DNA from: Enterococcus sp. DIV1094
GTDB taxonomy: Bacteria > Bacillota > Bacilli > Lactobacillales > Enterococcaceae
Assembly: GCF_017316305.2 (NCBI RefSeq)
Contig: NZ_CP147250.1
Span: 1,683,501-1,747,500, forward strand
Direction: 5' to 3'
Length of the DNA stretch: 64,000 bases
Part shown: in pieces, positions 28,065 to 39,034 of the stretch
Layout of the letters: the number at the start of each line of letters is the position of its first letter
Position numbering within the stretch: the first letter of the stretch is position 1
The notes under the pieces: generated by a model
Told to the model about the DNA's origin: nothing
Database searches by the model: none
Seen by the model: only the letters and a program-made list of their open reading frames with translations
Translations under genes and position numbers: made by a program

Positions 28065-28815
28065 AATCGTAGAAATCAATAACGTGACGAAAGTCTATGG
28101 AAAAAGCAATGAGAAACAAACACAAGCATTGAACGGTATCAGTTTCAGTGTAGAAAAAGGCGAGTTTATTGGCATCATGGGTGCTTCAGGGTCAGGTAAA
28201 TCGACATTACTAAATATCTTATCTACACTGGACAAACCAACAAATGGCACGATCCATATCAATCAAGCAGATGTAACCAAGCTGAAAGGAAATCAATTAG
28301 CAGATTTTCGAGCAAAAGAAATCGGCTTTATTTTCCAAGACTTCAACCTTTTAGAAAACTTGACTGCACAAGAAAATATTGCAGTTCCGCTTTCTTTACA
28401 AGGTGTGAAACCAAAAGATATCAAGAAAAAAGTCCATGCAGTTGCTGAACGTTTGTCGATCACTCATATCTTAGACAGCTACCCAGCGAAAATCTCCGGT
28501 GGACAAAAACAACGGGTAGCGGCAGCTCGGGCATTAGTGACACAACCAACGATCCTATTAGGAGATGAACCAACTGGTGCGTTGGATTCAAAAAGTGCGA
28601 AAGACCTATTAGACACAATGGAAGAATTGAATACAAAAGATAAAGTTTCCATTCTTTTGGTGACACATGATGCTTTTTCAGCAAGTTATTGTCAACGAAT
28701 CTTGTTTATTAAAGATGGGGTCATCCACCAAGAAGTAAAACGCGGAGAGCAAAGCCGTTCAGACTTTTATCGTCAAATATTAACGATTTTAGGTAATCTG
28801 GAACAGGGGGACTGA
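28057..28815 (+). CDS. BceA-type ABC transporter ATPase
   Basis: 252-aa ATPase. Walker A GASGSGKST, Q-loop FIFQDFNLLENL, signature ISGGQKQRVAAARAL, Walker B ILLGDEPTGALD and the H-loop THDAFSA are all intact. It lies 2 bases before the permease gene. This class pairs with 10-segment permeases to detect and resist cell-wall-targeting peptides. No BceRS-type regulator adjoins it. The gene begins inside the end of the broken yxeA. Confidence 0.88.
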   Translation: MDKIVEINNVTKVYGKSNEKQTQALNGISFSVEKGEFIGIMGASGSGKSTLLNILSTLDKPTNGTIHINQADVTKLKGNQLADFRAKEIGFIFQDFNLLENLTAQENIAVPLSLQGVKPKDIKKKVHAVAERLSITHILDSYPAKISGGQKQRVAAARALVTQPTILLGDEPTGALDSKSAKDLLDTMEELNTKDKVSILLVTHDAFSASYCQRILFIKDGVIHQEVKRGEQSRSDFYRQILTILGNLEQGD

Positions 28816-28817
28816 AC

Positions 28818-30632
28818 ATGCTTTGGAAATTATCACTTACAGGAATTAAAAGCCGCTTGAGAGATTATATCGTTTTATTCTCAGGTTTAGTTATGGCCTC
28901 AGCCATCTTTTATATGTTTGAGTCAATGGCAAGTAACACAGAATTTTTGAACAATAATTCGACTATAGCGATGACTGTGATCATTTTCCGTTTTGGTTCA
29001 GTATTACTAGGGATCATTACGTTCGTCTATATCCTTTATGCCAACTCCTTTTTGATGACGATGCGTCAAAAAGATTATGCGATGTTCATGATGCTAGGTG
29101 CAAAAGGTCGAAAAATTGCACAGATGATCTTTTCTGAGACCTTGGTTGTTGGAACCGTTGCTACATTAGTTGGTTCAGCTGTAGGGATTGGATTGACAAG
29201 TGTCGTCCATCGACTATTAGTTGCACAGTTGAATATTCAAATCACTCATTTTACACCTTTTAACTTGCACGGTTTATTGATCACTTTGCTGTTTTTCATT
29301 GTTTTATTCTTATTAGCAGCATTTGTTAATGCGTTCTCCATTGTCAAAAAACCAATTTTGACATTGATCCGTGCCGATCAAACACCGACACAAATGAAAC
29401 AACACAAATTCTTATTTTTCCTTGAAGTAGTGTTAGGAATCATCTTTATCGGTGTCGGTTATTATATGATGGCTAATATCGGCAAATATCAGTTGATGGC
29501 CATTGCAGTTGCGTTAGTTACAATCGTTTTAGGAACGTACTTTATTTTCCACTCGGTCATTATTTTCTTCTTGACCTTGCTGAAGAAGACAGAGAATCTT
29601 TCAATGAAAAAATTGAATAACTTTACGTTGTCTCAATTAAGTTTCCGTATCCGTGAATATACGCAAATGCTTTCAATGGTCGCAATGTTGTTCGCGTTAG
29701 CCTTAGGGGCATTGACAGTTGGACTAGGCTTTAAAAATGAAATCACTAAGTTGACCAATGCGGTATCAAACTATGACCTAGTATTGAATCGCTCAGAGTT
29801 GATCGATCAATCGAAGGTGGAAAAACTTTCACCAACGATCAATGTAGTCTATCAACAAAAAGAAGATGAAAAAACAGTATACTATAATTATAGTGAGTTT
29901 GAACAAAATCCATTTTTGATCATGGAAAATCAAACACCAAATACTGGGGAAAGAAACATCAAAACGAAAAAAGTAACAGCCGAAGAATTAGCGACGAATG
30001 TCAATTATCAAGATGAGTTACGCTATTATGAACTACCAGAACAACGGGAAAAAGAAGTGAAATTGCTGCCAGCAGAAGAATTTGCTCAGTTGAATCTTCC
30101 GCAAACAAACATGCAATTGATTCAAGTAAAAGATTTCCATGAGAGTATTGAACCGATTGGCGCGCTCGTAGCAGAAAACAATAAAAATAATGAATCATTA
30201 AAAGACGGAATGTTTAGCTTTACGCAAAAATATGATGCGTATCAAGTGATCAACGGCATGTTCTCAGGCTTTGAATTCATGGGCTTCTTCTTAGGGATCG
30301 CCTTCTTGACGATGTTAGCAAGCTGCTTGATGTTCAAGATTCTTTCAGGTAGTAAAAGCGATGTCGTTCGTTATGAGATGCTCGGTAAGATCGGTGCTCG
30401 TCAAGCATTGTTAAAACAATCGATTCGTCGAGAAATCGGTATTCTCTTCTTAGCACCGGGAATTCTAGGAGCAATCCATGTATTATTTGGACTTCAAATG
30501 TTTACTGTTTTGATGGATGATCCATATCACAACTTATGGATACCATTTGCAATATTCTTTGTTCTCTACTTTATCTACTATACTGTAACCACTTGGTTGT
30601 ACACAGGAATCGTTTTGAACAAAAAAGACTAG
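28818..30632 (+). CDS. BceB-type FtsX-family ABC permease
   Basis: 604 aa with about 10 membrane segments: four N-terminal and two central, then a large extracytoplasmic domain between about residues 310 and 475, then the C-terminal FtsX segments. The N-terminal pattern MLWKLSLTGIKSRLRDYIVLFSGLVMASAIFYMFESMASN is typical of bacitracin/lantibiotic-type permeases in Firmicutes. It works with the ATPase directly upstream. Likely role: resistance to antimicrobial peptides; substrate unknown. The operon's terminator has been split by an insertion sequence 18 bp after the stop. Confidence 0.87.
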   Translation: MLWKLSLTGIKSRLRDYIVLFSGLVMASAIFYMFESMASNTEFLNNNSTIAMTVIIFRFGSVLLGIITFVYILYANSFLMTMRQKDYAMFMMLGAKGRKIAQMIFSETLVVGTVATLVGSAVGIGLTSVVHRLLVAQLNIQITHFTPFNLHGLLITLLFFIVLFLLAAFVNAFSIVKKPILTLIRADQTPTQMKQHKFLFFLEVVLGIIFIGVGYYMMANIGKYQLMAIAVALVTIVLGTYFIFHSVIIFFLTLLKKTENLSMKKLNNFTLSQLSFRIREYTQMLSMVAMLFALALGALTVGLGFKNEITKLTNAVSNYDLVLNRSELIDQSKVEKLSPTINVVYQQKEDEKTVYYNYSEFEQNPFLIMENQTPNTGERNIKTKKVTAEELATNVNYQDELRYYELPEQREKEVKLLPAEEFAQLNLPQTNMQLIQVKDFHESIEPIGALVAENNKNNESLKDGMFSFTQKYDAYQVINGMFSGFEFMGFFLGIAFLTMLASCLMFKILSGSKSDVVRYEMLGKIGARQALLKQSIRREIGILFLAPGILGAIHVLFGLQMFTVLMDDPYHNLWIPFAIFFVLYFIYYTVTTWLYTGIVLNKKD

Positions 30633-30687
30633 GAATAGAGATTGATAAACCGAGAAGATGGTTCGTAGAAGAATCGGCTCTATAATA

Positions 30688-30731
30688 AAGTGGACTGATG
30701 AATCAATTCTGATTCGTCAGTCCACTTTTTC
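30688..30731 (+). terminator. Terminator-like hairpin inside the IS left end
   Basis: AAGTGGACTGATGAATCA pairs with TGATTCGTCAGTCCACTT around a short loop, followed by T-rich sequence. It overlaps the left inverted repeat, so it belongs to the IS rather than to the ABC operon. It would block read-through from outside promoters into the transposase. Confidence 0.8.
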
Positions 30732-30812
30732 TTTTTGGGTATTAAAAAACATATCGTTCTCTAGTATGATTAAATCACCACAAAATAAACAACTGAGAGG
30801 ACGATATGCTCT

Positions 30813-32108
30813 ATGGAAAATTCTATCAAAAAAATGCTCCGATTAACAGATAAATATTTAACCATCCAAGATGTTTCTTACGAAACGTTCCATCAAACCA
30901 ATACTTTAGTTATTGACGCAGTGTTAGCTCCTCCTACTTCTGCTTGTTTGACTTGTGGCTCTGCCGTGAGAGATTCGAAGGGGAAAACGGTCATTGTCAA
31001 AAATGGCAAGAAAATGACCTGCATTCGTTTCGATCAATTCAACCATTTACCGCTAATCATGCGGCTGAAGAAACAACGTTATCACTGTAGAAACTGCCAT
31101 ACCCATTGGACAGCCCAAAGCTATTTTGTTCGGCCAAATCATTCGATTGCCGAGCATGTAAAAATGAAAATCATTGCTTTACTCACCGAAAAGGTCTCCT
31201 TATCTTTTATCGCAAAGCATTGCCAGGTGTCTATTCCAACGGTGACGCGTATTTTGAAGTCGTTAAAAACCTATTTACCAAAACAAGCCAAGCGCCACCT
31301 GCCCAAAGTATTGATGGTCGATGAATTTCGTTCCCATGTATCCTCAGAAGATAAGATGAGTTTTATTTGTGCCGATGGGGAAACCGGGCAATTAGTTGAT
31401 ATCTTACCCACTCGAAAATTGTCTCGGTTGACCACTTATTTCCAGACATGTGTGAATCCATCTGACGTCGACTATTTAGTTACTGATATGAATGCGGCGT
31501 ATTTTCAACTAACAAAAAAAGTATTTCCTCATGCCAAACTGGTCATTGATCGTTTTCATGTGATCAAACACATGAATCAAGCGTTCCAAGATTTTCGTGT
31601 CCGTGAAATGAAACGCCTGATTGCTTCGGGCAATCGGACAATGCCAAGGAAATTAAAAAGCCATTGGCGCTTACTCACCAAAAATCGGAAGAATATCAAC
31701 CACACAGAATATAAAACTTGGCGTAGCTTTCGTGCCCCAAAGTATCCTTACCTGACAGAAGCCATGGTGCTTGACCGTTTATTAAGTGCTTCAACTGCCT
31801 TGAAAGTCGCCTATCAAGCGTTCCATGAACTAGCGGATGCCTTTCGTGACAAAGACCACGAGTCATTTTTCACTCTCTTGCATCAGTTACCAGAAACATT
31901 AGATAAAGAATTTCGGCTAAAACTACAAAATCTTCTGAGCTATGAAGAAGGGATTCGTCATTCTTTGATTTATCCTTACTCTAATGGGAAAATTGAAGCA
32001 AAAAACACCCACATCAAAACACTCAAACGAGTGTCTTATGGCTTTAAATCATTTGAGAACATGCGCATCCGAATCTTTTTGACGAATCAAGTCATTCACG
32101 TCAAATAA
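30813..32108 (+). CDS. ISL3-family transposase
   Basis: 431-aa DDE transposase. An N-terminal zinc ribbon is formed by CLTCGS and YHCRNCHTHW (about residues 46-94), followed by a helix-turn-helix (IAKHCQVSIPTVTRILK) and the catalytic domain beginning VLMVDEFRS. The second acidic region is LVTDMNAAY and the family block FHVIKHMNQAF follows. The C-terminal YPYSNGKIEAKNTHIKTLKRVSYGFKSFENMRIRI contains the last catalytic glutamate and is diagnostic of ISL3. No internal stop, so the element may be active. Confidence 0.93.
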   Translation: MENSIKKMLRLTDKYLTIQDVSYETFHQTNTLVIDAVLAPPTSACLTCGSAVRDSKGKTVIVKNGKKMTCIRFDQFNHLPLIMRLKKQRYHCRNCHTHWTAQSYFVRPNHSIAEHVKMKIIALLTEKVSLSFIAKHCQVSIPTVTRILKSLKTYLPKQAKRHLPKVLMVDEFRSHVSSEDKMSFICADGETGQLVDILPTRKLSRLTTYFQTCVNPSDVDYLVTDMNAAYFQLTKKVFPHAKLVIDRFHVIKHMNQAFQDFRVREMKRLIASGNRTMPRKLKSHWRLLTKNRKNINHTEYKTWRSFRAPKYPYLTEAMVLDRLLSASTALKVAYQAFHELADAFRDKDHESFFTLLHQLPETLDKEFRLKLQNLLSYEEGIRHSLIYPYSNGKIEAKNTHIKTLKRVSYGFKSFENMRIRIFLTNQVIHVK

Positions 32109-32294
32109 CGAAGAAAATCCGGAGAAGAAGTGTTCACTTCTTCTTCCGGATTTCACTTGATTGCACTCATCAGTCCTTATTGACAAAGAGCCGAAGAATC
32201 ACCTTCTCGGCTTTTTCTGCTCCCTTCGAAATAATTTAGGGAAACATGATAAAATAGTGGAAAGAACATTGAATTTGATTGGAGGCTATTGATC

Positions 32295-32552
32295 ATGAGT
32301 GAACTAGCTAGATTTTTTAAAGACGGGCAACTGCAACAAATCCCCAGAAAAGAAAAAAACAAACGTTTGATTTTTGATCATCTTTATTCAAAGTTTGAAT
32401 TTGATAAAGATTACTTAGAGAACGAGGTCAACGCAATTCTAAAAAGTATTTATCCTGATCATGCGATATTACGTCGCTACCTCGTTGATTATCATTATCT
32501 TGATCGAGCAAAGGACGGTTCGATTTATAAAAAGGCAGTGAGAGAGTCATGA
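32295..32552 (+). CDS. DUF2087 domain protein
   Basis: 85 aa, basically one DUF2087 domain: QIPRKEKNKRLIFDHLYSKF, YLENEVNAILKSIYPDHAILRRYLVDYHYLDRAKDGSIY. The domain looks like a small winged helix and is often found C-terminal to transcriptional regulators, so a DNA-binding or regulatory role is plausible. The ATG at 32295 has GGAGG at 32281-32285; the upstream in-frame TTG is too close to it. The IS lies directly upstream, but its insertion point is about 100 bp away, so the gene itself looks intact. Confidence 0.72.
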   Translation: MSELARFFKDGQLQQIPRKEKNKRLIFDHLYSKFEFDKDYLENEVNAILKSIYPDHAILRRYLVDYHYLDRAKDGSIYKKAVRES

Positions 32553-32562
32553 GTGAAAAATT

Positions 32563-32619
32563 CAAAAACGTATCTCTTTGAAAGCCAAGCAAAGTTGGTG
32601 AAAAGAGATGCGTTTTTTT
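32563..32619 (+). terminator. Terminator after the DUF2087 gene
   Basis: AAAACGTATCTCTTT pairs with AAAGAGATGCGTTTT (with G-T pairs) over a 24-base loop, ending in T7. It abuts the end of the converging rpiR-type gene. Confidence 0.75.
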
Positions 32620-33385
32620 AGAGATTTTGATTTGTTTGTTTTTGCCAAGCATCATATTTCAATAAGAAATATTCAATAACGAAGAAGAGTGTCGAAGTGG
32701 ATTCAAAAAGTGCAATAGGATTTTCTGGATTTTGTAGTTCTGAGTTCAAGAAGAAAATAGTTTCGGTACAGAGTTTTGAAACAGCAGAATTTCTAAGTTT
32801 TGTAATACCAATGGTTTGAATCCCTCGTTGTTTTAATTGCTTAGCCAATTTAACAACTTCAGGAGATTCACCATTCAGTGTGAGCAATAATACTAAATCA
32901 TCAGGTTGAATGATTTGGTAAAACTGTTTGTTGATCGAAACGGCACCAAAATCGTATAAGATCAACCCATTATGTACGAAGAGTAATTTCATATAACTCG
33001 AGACTAAAGTTTGGATATCACCAGATCCGTAAATAAAGATCCGCTTAGCGTTAGCCATCATTTTACATAGATCCGTAAAATCTTTTTTCTTGAGATTTTC
33101 AATTGTTTGGATATGATTTTCAAGAATTTCTCCTTCCAGCTCAGATAGACACATATTCTCCTGTGTGAGTTCGTTTTTTAGGTGATATTTAAATTCTGAG
33201 AAACCATCAAATTCTAATTTTTGGCAAAAACGCATAATCGTTGTTCGAGAAACATTGCATTTTTTTGCTAATTCATTGATTGACATCGTTAAAGAATGCT
33301 TTTTGTGATTTGTGATATAGGACCAGATAAGAAAATCGTTTTCAGTCAATTTTGATTGAAACGTCGTAATAAGGTCTTGTAACAT
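32618..33385 (-). CDS. RpiR-family transcriptional regulator
   Basis: 255 aa. An N-terminal helix-turn-helix (MSINELAKKCNVSRTTIMRFCQKLEFDGFSEFK, about 33-65) is followed by a SIS sugar-phosphate isomerase fold (about 105-230) with the phosphosugar-binding loop IFIYGSGDIQTL and LLLTLNGESPEVV. AAGGAGTGGG precedes the ATG. It is divergent from the alpha-glucoside PTS/GH4 cluster, so it is its likely regulator, with a phosphorylated disaccharide or hexose phosphate as effector (inference). Confidence 0.87.
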   Translation of the reverse strand: MLQDLITTFQSKLTENDFLIWSYITNHKKHSLTMSINELAKKCNVSRTTIMRFCQKLEFDGFSEFKYHLKNELTQENMCLSELEGEILENHIQTIENLKKKDFTDLCKMMANAKRIFIYGSGDIQTLVSSYMKLLFVHNGLILYDFGAVSINKQFYQIIQPDDLVLLLTLNGESPEVVKLAKQLKQRGIQTIGITKLRNSAVSKLCTETIFFLNSELQNPENPIALFESTSTLFFVIEYFLLKYDAWQKQTNQNL

Positions 33386-34031
33386 TTTCCCACTCCTTAT
33401 TCATCTCTCATTTTTGAGGAACTTTGCTTTGTAACAGACATCAATATGCGCAACATTTTTATGTCTGTTTAGTTGCTATTTTTTTGATTCTGCCATTCGA
33501 TACAACTGCTAAAGCTTTGATACCAAAATTTATTTCCAACGAAAGAAATTCGTCGATCGGTCTATTTCATCTTTATTAGGAATTATTCAACTAAATCGAT
33601 CGACCTTTTTCTCCTCTCAAAACTACAATACGCCATATCTGGCAATATAACCGCAAATTTTATAGGTATTTATAGATTTTAAATTTAACTGTTGCAACTC
33701 TCTTGTATCAACATTTTTTTATCTTTTCTCACCACCTATACGTTTATTCGAGGGATGTTTTCGACTGGATATGTCCTCATTATTGCTCCTTTAATAGTAA
33801 GATACGCATAGTTTCTCGGTTAAATGAAAGATTTATCTATTTTGATCAACTGTTATCATATGTCTAGTTTTATACTCTAGGATACGATGTGACGATTCAC
33901 ATTTTTTGTGAAAAAAACCTTTTTGTTGTGAGAAACTTTTAAATCATCTGAAAGTATTTTATAAATCCGTTTTAATAGTAAACTGGAAACAGGTAAAGCG
34001 CTTACCTAAAAATATAAAGGAAAAAAAGACT
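33386..34031 (+). other. 646-bp intergenic region between the regulator and PTS genes
   Basis: No supportable ORF. It contains an inverted repeat GTCGATCG (33552-33559) / CGATCGAC (33597-33604) followed by CTTTTT, which reads as a terminator-like hairpin with a long loop although no plus-strand gene precedes it. A cre-like palindrome lies near the right end. The rest is AT-rich and unexplained. Confidence 0.6.
33991..34007 (+). promoter_or_regulatory. cre-like palindrome upstream of the alpha-glucoside PTS gene
   Basis: AGGTAAAGCGCTTACCT has the central CG and flanking pattern of a catabolite-responsive element (CcpA site), with departures at the outer positions. It lies 25 bp before the start codon, where it would act as a roadblock or repressor site. 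It could instead be the site of the divergent RpiR protein. Confidence 0.6.
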
Positions 34032-36966
<2,935 letters not shown>

Positions 36967-36983
36967 GTATCACTAAAAGAAAG

Positions 36984-37022
36984 AAAGGAATCGGCTGTAG
37001 GATATCCTTCAGCCGATTATTT
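36984..37022 (+). terminator. Hairpin after the GH4 gene
   Basis: AATCGGCTG (36989-36997) and CAGCCGATT (37010-37018) with an inner AGGATATCCT, followed by ATTTT. It may terminate most transcripts. It also lies right before the MFS gene start and so may limit its expression. Confidence 0.7.
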
Positions 37023-37033
37023 TGAAAGTCGAC

Positions 37034-38209
37034 ATGGCAGTAAAAAATAAATTTCAAGCAGTCTATTTTTTCCAGTATGCATTGATGGCTCTTTTGATGA
37101 CACAGATCGTTCCGTTTTTGACCGGACAAGGATATGACACGGTACAGAGAGGTTGGTTTTTAGCTTCTTACAGTGTAACCACGATTGTTTTCCAAATCTT
37201 TATTGGGTATTATTCAGATCGAAGCAAACAGATAAAAAAAATTGCCATGGTCGTTTCTACACTATTTGTATGCTTTGCGAGCAGTTTTTATTTGTTAGGA
37301 AAAGATACTTGGTTGATACATTTTATCGTATTGGCAATTGCTGGTGGGTTATCCAATACAGGTGCAGTAGTTCTAGATAATTGGGTATTATCACAAGTAG
37401 CAGTGAAAAATGAGATTGCTTCAATCAAAGCAATTGGTTCTTTAGGGTGGAGTGTGATGAGTATCTGTGTTCCGCTATTTATTTTCAATAATGACTATCA
37501 GTGGTTAGTAGCTCCTTTTTTGTTTTTCTTAGTCATTTATTTTTGTTTTGCTAAATCTTTACCGGAAGCACAGCGCGAGAAAAATAAACAAAAAAAGCAA
37601 GAAATCAAAGAATTCAGCCTTTCGGATATGTATCTGCTTATAAAAAATAAGGAGTTCTTATTTTATACCTTGCTATTTTTTCTTTTATATTTAACCATCG
37701 TCGCAAATAATACGATTGTGATCGATAAGTTGCTCTTAATGGATAGTGGACATGCATTTGTAGGATCAAAGTGGTCGATTCAAGCTTTCTGTGAAATCCC
37801 AGCATATTTTCTATTGAATCGTTCAGTGACAAAATGGAAAAATGAGCGATTGATTTTTATTTCTGGTTTCTTTTTGGTGCTGCAATTTTTGATTTATACA
37901 ATTTCACGCACACCATTCCTATTACTTGTTGCTAGCTTCATGCAGTTTTTTACTGTCCCAGCTTTTACCATCGGTAGTCGAATGATCATCAGTGAGATTA
38001 CACCTAAAAATGTTTTTTCCTCAGGGCAACTCCTATCTATAAGTATTTATATGGGGATTTCTTCATTTATTTCTCCATTACTAGGCGGAGTACTGGTTCA
38101 ACAGTTCTCATTAAATCGAGCACTTCTCTTTTTTAGTATGCTACCGGTTGGTGCTTTTATTTTTTATTGTTGCTACAGAAAGTATCAGAGAAATAGTTGG
38201 ACAGCTTAA
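37034..38209 (+). CDS. MFS permease of the LacY/HcaT-like group
   Basis: 391-aa transporter with about 12 membrane segments. The N-terminal YFFQYALMALLMTQIVPFLTGQGYD and the segment 2-3 loop GYYSDRSKQIKK correspond to MFS motif A. It resembles the MFS_1-like group (nucleoside, phenylpropionate or disaccharide symporters). Substrate unknown; the neighbouring alpha-glucoside genes suggest a sugar. The start is uncertain: no good ribosome site lies before the ATG at 37034 or the TTG at 37022, and a hairpin ends just upstream. Confidence 0.75.
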   Translation: MAVKNKFQAVYFFQYALMALLMTQIVPFLTGQGYDTVQRGWFLASYSVTTIVFQIFIGYYSDRSKQIKKIAMVVSTLFVCFASSFYLLGKDTWLIHFIVLAIAGGLSNTGAVVLDNWVLSQVAVKNEIASIKAIGSLGWSVMSICVPLFIFNNDYQWLVAPFLFFLVIYFCFAKSLPEAQREKNKQKKQEIKEFSLSDMYLLIKNKEFLFYTLLFFLLYLTIVANNTIVIDKLLLMDSGHAFVGSKWSIQAFCEIPAYFLLNRSVTKWKNERLIFISGFFLVLQFLIYTISRTPFLLLVASFMQFFTVPAFTIGSRMIISEITPKNVFSSGQLLSISIYMGISSFISPLLGGVLVQQFSLNRALLFFSMLPVGAFIFYCCYRKYQRNSWTA

Positions 38210-38249
38210 AATGCTACGTTCAGGAGCTGATTTAAAAGTTAGATAATTC

Positions 38250-38278
38250 CTTACTTTTCCTTACTTTTTTGGTATAAT
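38250..38278 (+). promoter_or_regulatory. Promoter of the second mazEF pair
   Basis: TATAAT at 38273-38278 with a TTACTT-like -35 about 16-17 bases upstream in a repeated TTCCTTACTTTT stretch. The duplicated TTCCTTACTTTT (38247-38268) could be the autoregulatory site. Confidence 0.6.
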
Positions 38279-38300
38279 AAAAGAAACGGGAGGAATAACT

Positions 38301-38576
38301 ATGGATAAAAAAGTGCAAGTATCAGCTAAAATGACATCCAAAAATCAGATTACTGTCCCTAAGAGTGTTCGTCAAAAATTAGGCTTGAAAGAGAATCAGA
38401 GAGTTATTTTTGAATTCACGCCTGAGGGTGAAATTAAAGTGACTAGTGAAAAAGCTAATCTGGATTTTGAAGAATTTTGGAAGCATGAATTGGTTGTGAT
38501 GGAAGAATATGGGAGTTATGATACAGAAACTGTCGATTTTGGTGAGGACGTTGGCGAGGAGAAAATCCAATGGTAA
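38301..38576 (+). CDS. mazE: SpoVT/AbrB-type antitoxin
   Basis: 91 aa. AbrB fold at residues 6-50 (VSAKMTSKNQITVPKSVRQKLGLKENQRVIF) and an acidic C-terminal tail (YDTETVDFGEDVGEE) that should bind the toxin. GGGAGGA precedes the ATG. It overlaps the MazF gene by 7 bases. It is unlike the antitoxins at 17859 and 18228 in sequence, so cross-neutralisation is doubtful. Confidence 0.87.
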   Translation: MDKKVQVSAKMTSKNQITVPKSVRQKLGLKENQRVIFEFTPEGEIKVTSEKANLDFEEFWKHELVVMEEYGSYDTETVDFGEDVGEEKIQW

Positions 38577-38920
38577 AACAAGGGGATATTGTTTTTATAG
38601 ATTTGGATCCAACAAAAGGGAATGAACTAGCAAAAACACGTCCGTGTGTCATCATCAGTAATGATTATTACAATAAGATTTTCAATACTGTTTTAGTCAT
38701 GCCAATTAGTAGCTCCACAAAGTATTTACAGGAAAAATATCAACGTTCAGGGGCATTTCAAACAATTTCTGATACAGAGATGAATACAATCAAAGGAACG
38801 ATATTATGTCAACATATCCGAAGCATCGATTTATCTCAACGCAGTAATCTTCAGGTGGTTGATCAAATCGATTCTCAAACGAAAAAAACATTATCGGAAA
38901 TTGCCAAATATTTTTTCTAA
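38570..38920 (+). CDS. mazF: MazF/PemK-type mRNA interferase toxin
   Basis: 116 aa with the PemK pattern: VKQGDIVFIDLDPTKGNELAKTRPCVIISND with the catalytic RP, VMPISSST, and GTILCQHIRSIDLSQR. Closer to canonical MazF than the toxin at 18448. It forms a two-gene operon with its antitoxin, and a strong hairpin follows at 38973. Confidence 0.9.
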   Translation: MVKQGDIVFIDLDPTKGNELAKTRPCVIISNDYYNKIFNTVLVMPISSSTKYLQEKYQRSGAFQTISDTEMNTIKGTILCQHIRSIDLSQRSNLQVVDQIDSQTKKTLSEIAKYFF

Positions 38921-38972
38921 CTCAATAATAAACCTTTCCAGCATCTATTCCGTTGAACTAAGCTACGTAAAA

Positions 38973-39019
38973 AGAACCAGAAAGCAAAAGTCAGCCATCA
39001 ACTTTTGCTTTCTGGTTCT
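38973..39019. terminator. Terminator between mazF and the wall hydrolase
   Basis: Perfect 19-bp stem AGAACCAGAAAGCAAAAGT with a 9-base loop. The T-run lies on the minus strand (AAAA before the left arm), so it mainly ends the hydrolase transcript. Confidence 0.9.
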
Positions 39020-39034
39020 AGTCTATCCAAGTTG

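Larger units (their letters stand above)
30676..32192 (+). mobile_element. Complete ISL3-family insertion sequence, 1517 bp
   Basis: The left end GGCTCTATAATAAAGTGGAC and the right end (reverse complement) GGCTCTTTGTCAATAAGGAC are imperfect terminal inverted repeats that continue together to GGACTGATGA. A single intact transposase fills the element. Each end carries an internal hairpin: 30688-30731 near the left end, which can stop incoming transcription, and 32117-32153 after the transposase. I cannot name the specific IS without a database. Confidence 0.92.
30668..32200. repeat. 8-bp target site duplication flanking the IS
   Basis: GAAGAATC occurs immediately outside both ends of the element, at 30668-30675 and 32193-32200. 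Eight-base duplications are the norm for ISL3-family elements. The perfect match suggests the insertion is fairly recent. Confidence 0.92.
30651..32215 (+). terminator. BceAB operon terminator split by an IS
   Basis: Removing the IS and one copy of the 8-bp duplication brings CCGAGAAG (30651-30658) next to CTTCTCGG (32203-32210), followed by CTTTTT. This is a normal Rho-independent terminator whose loop took the insertion. The two arms are now about 1.5 kb apart. Confidence 0.7.

Noticed and set aside
30658..30846. 62-aa plus-strand frame at the IS left end
   Set aside because: Chance frame created by the IS insertion; spans the target duplication, the inverted repeat and the hairpin.
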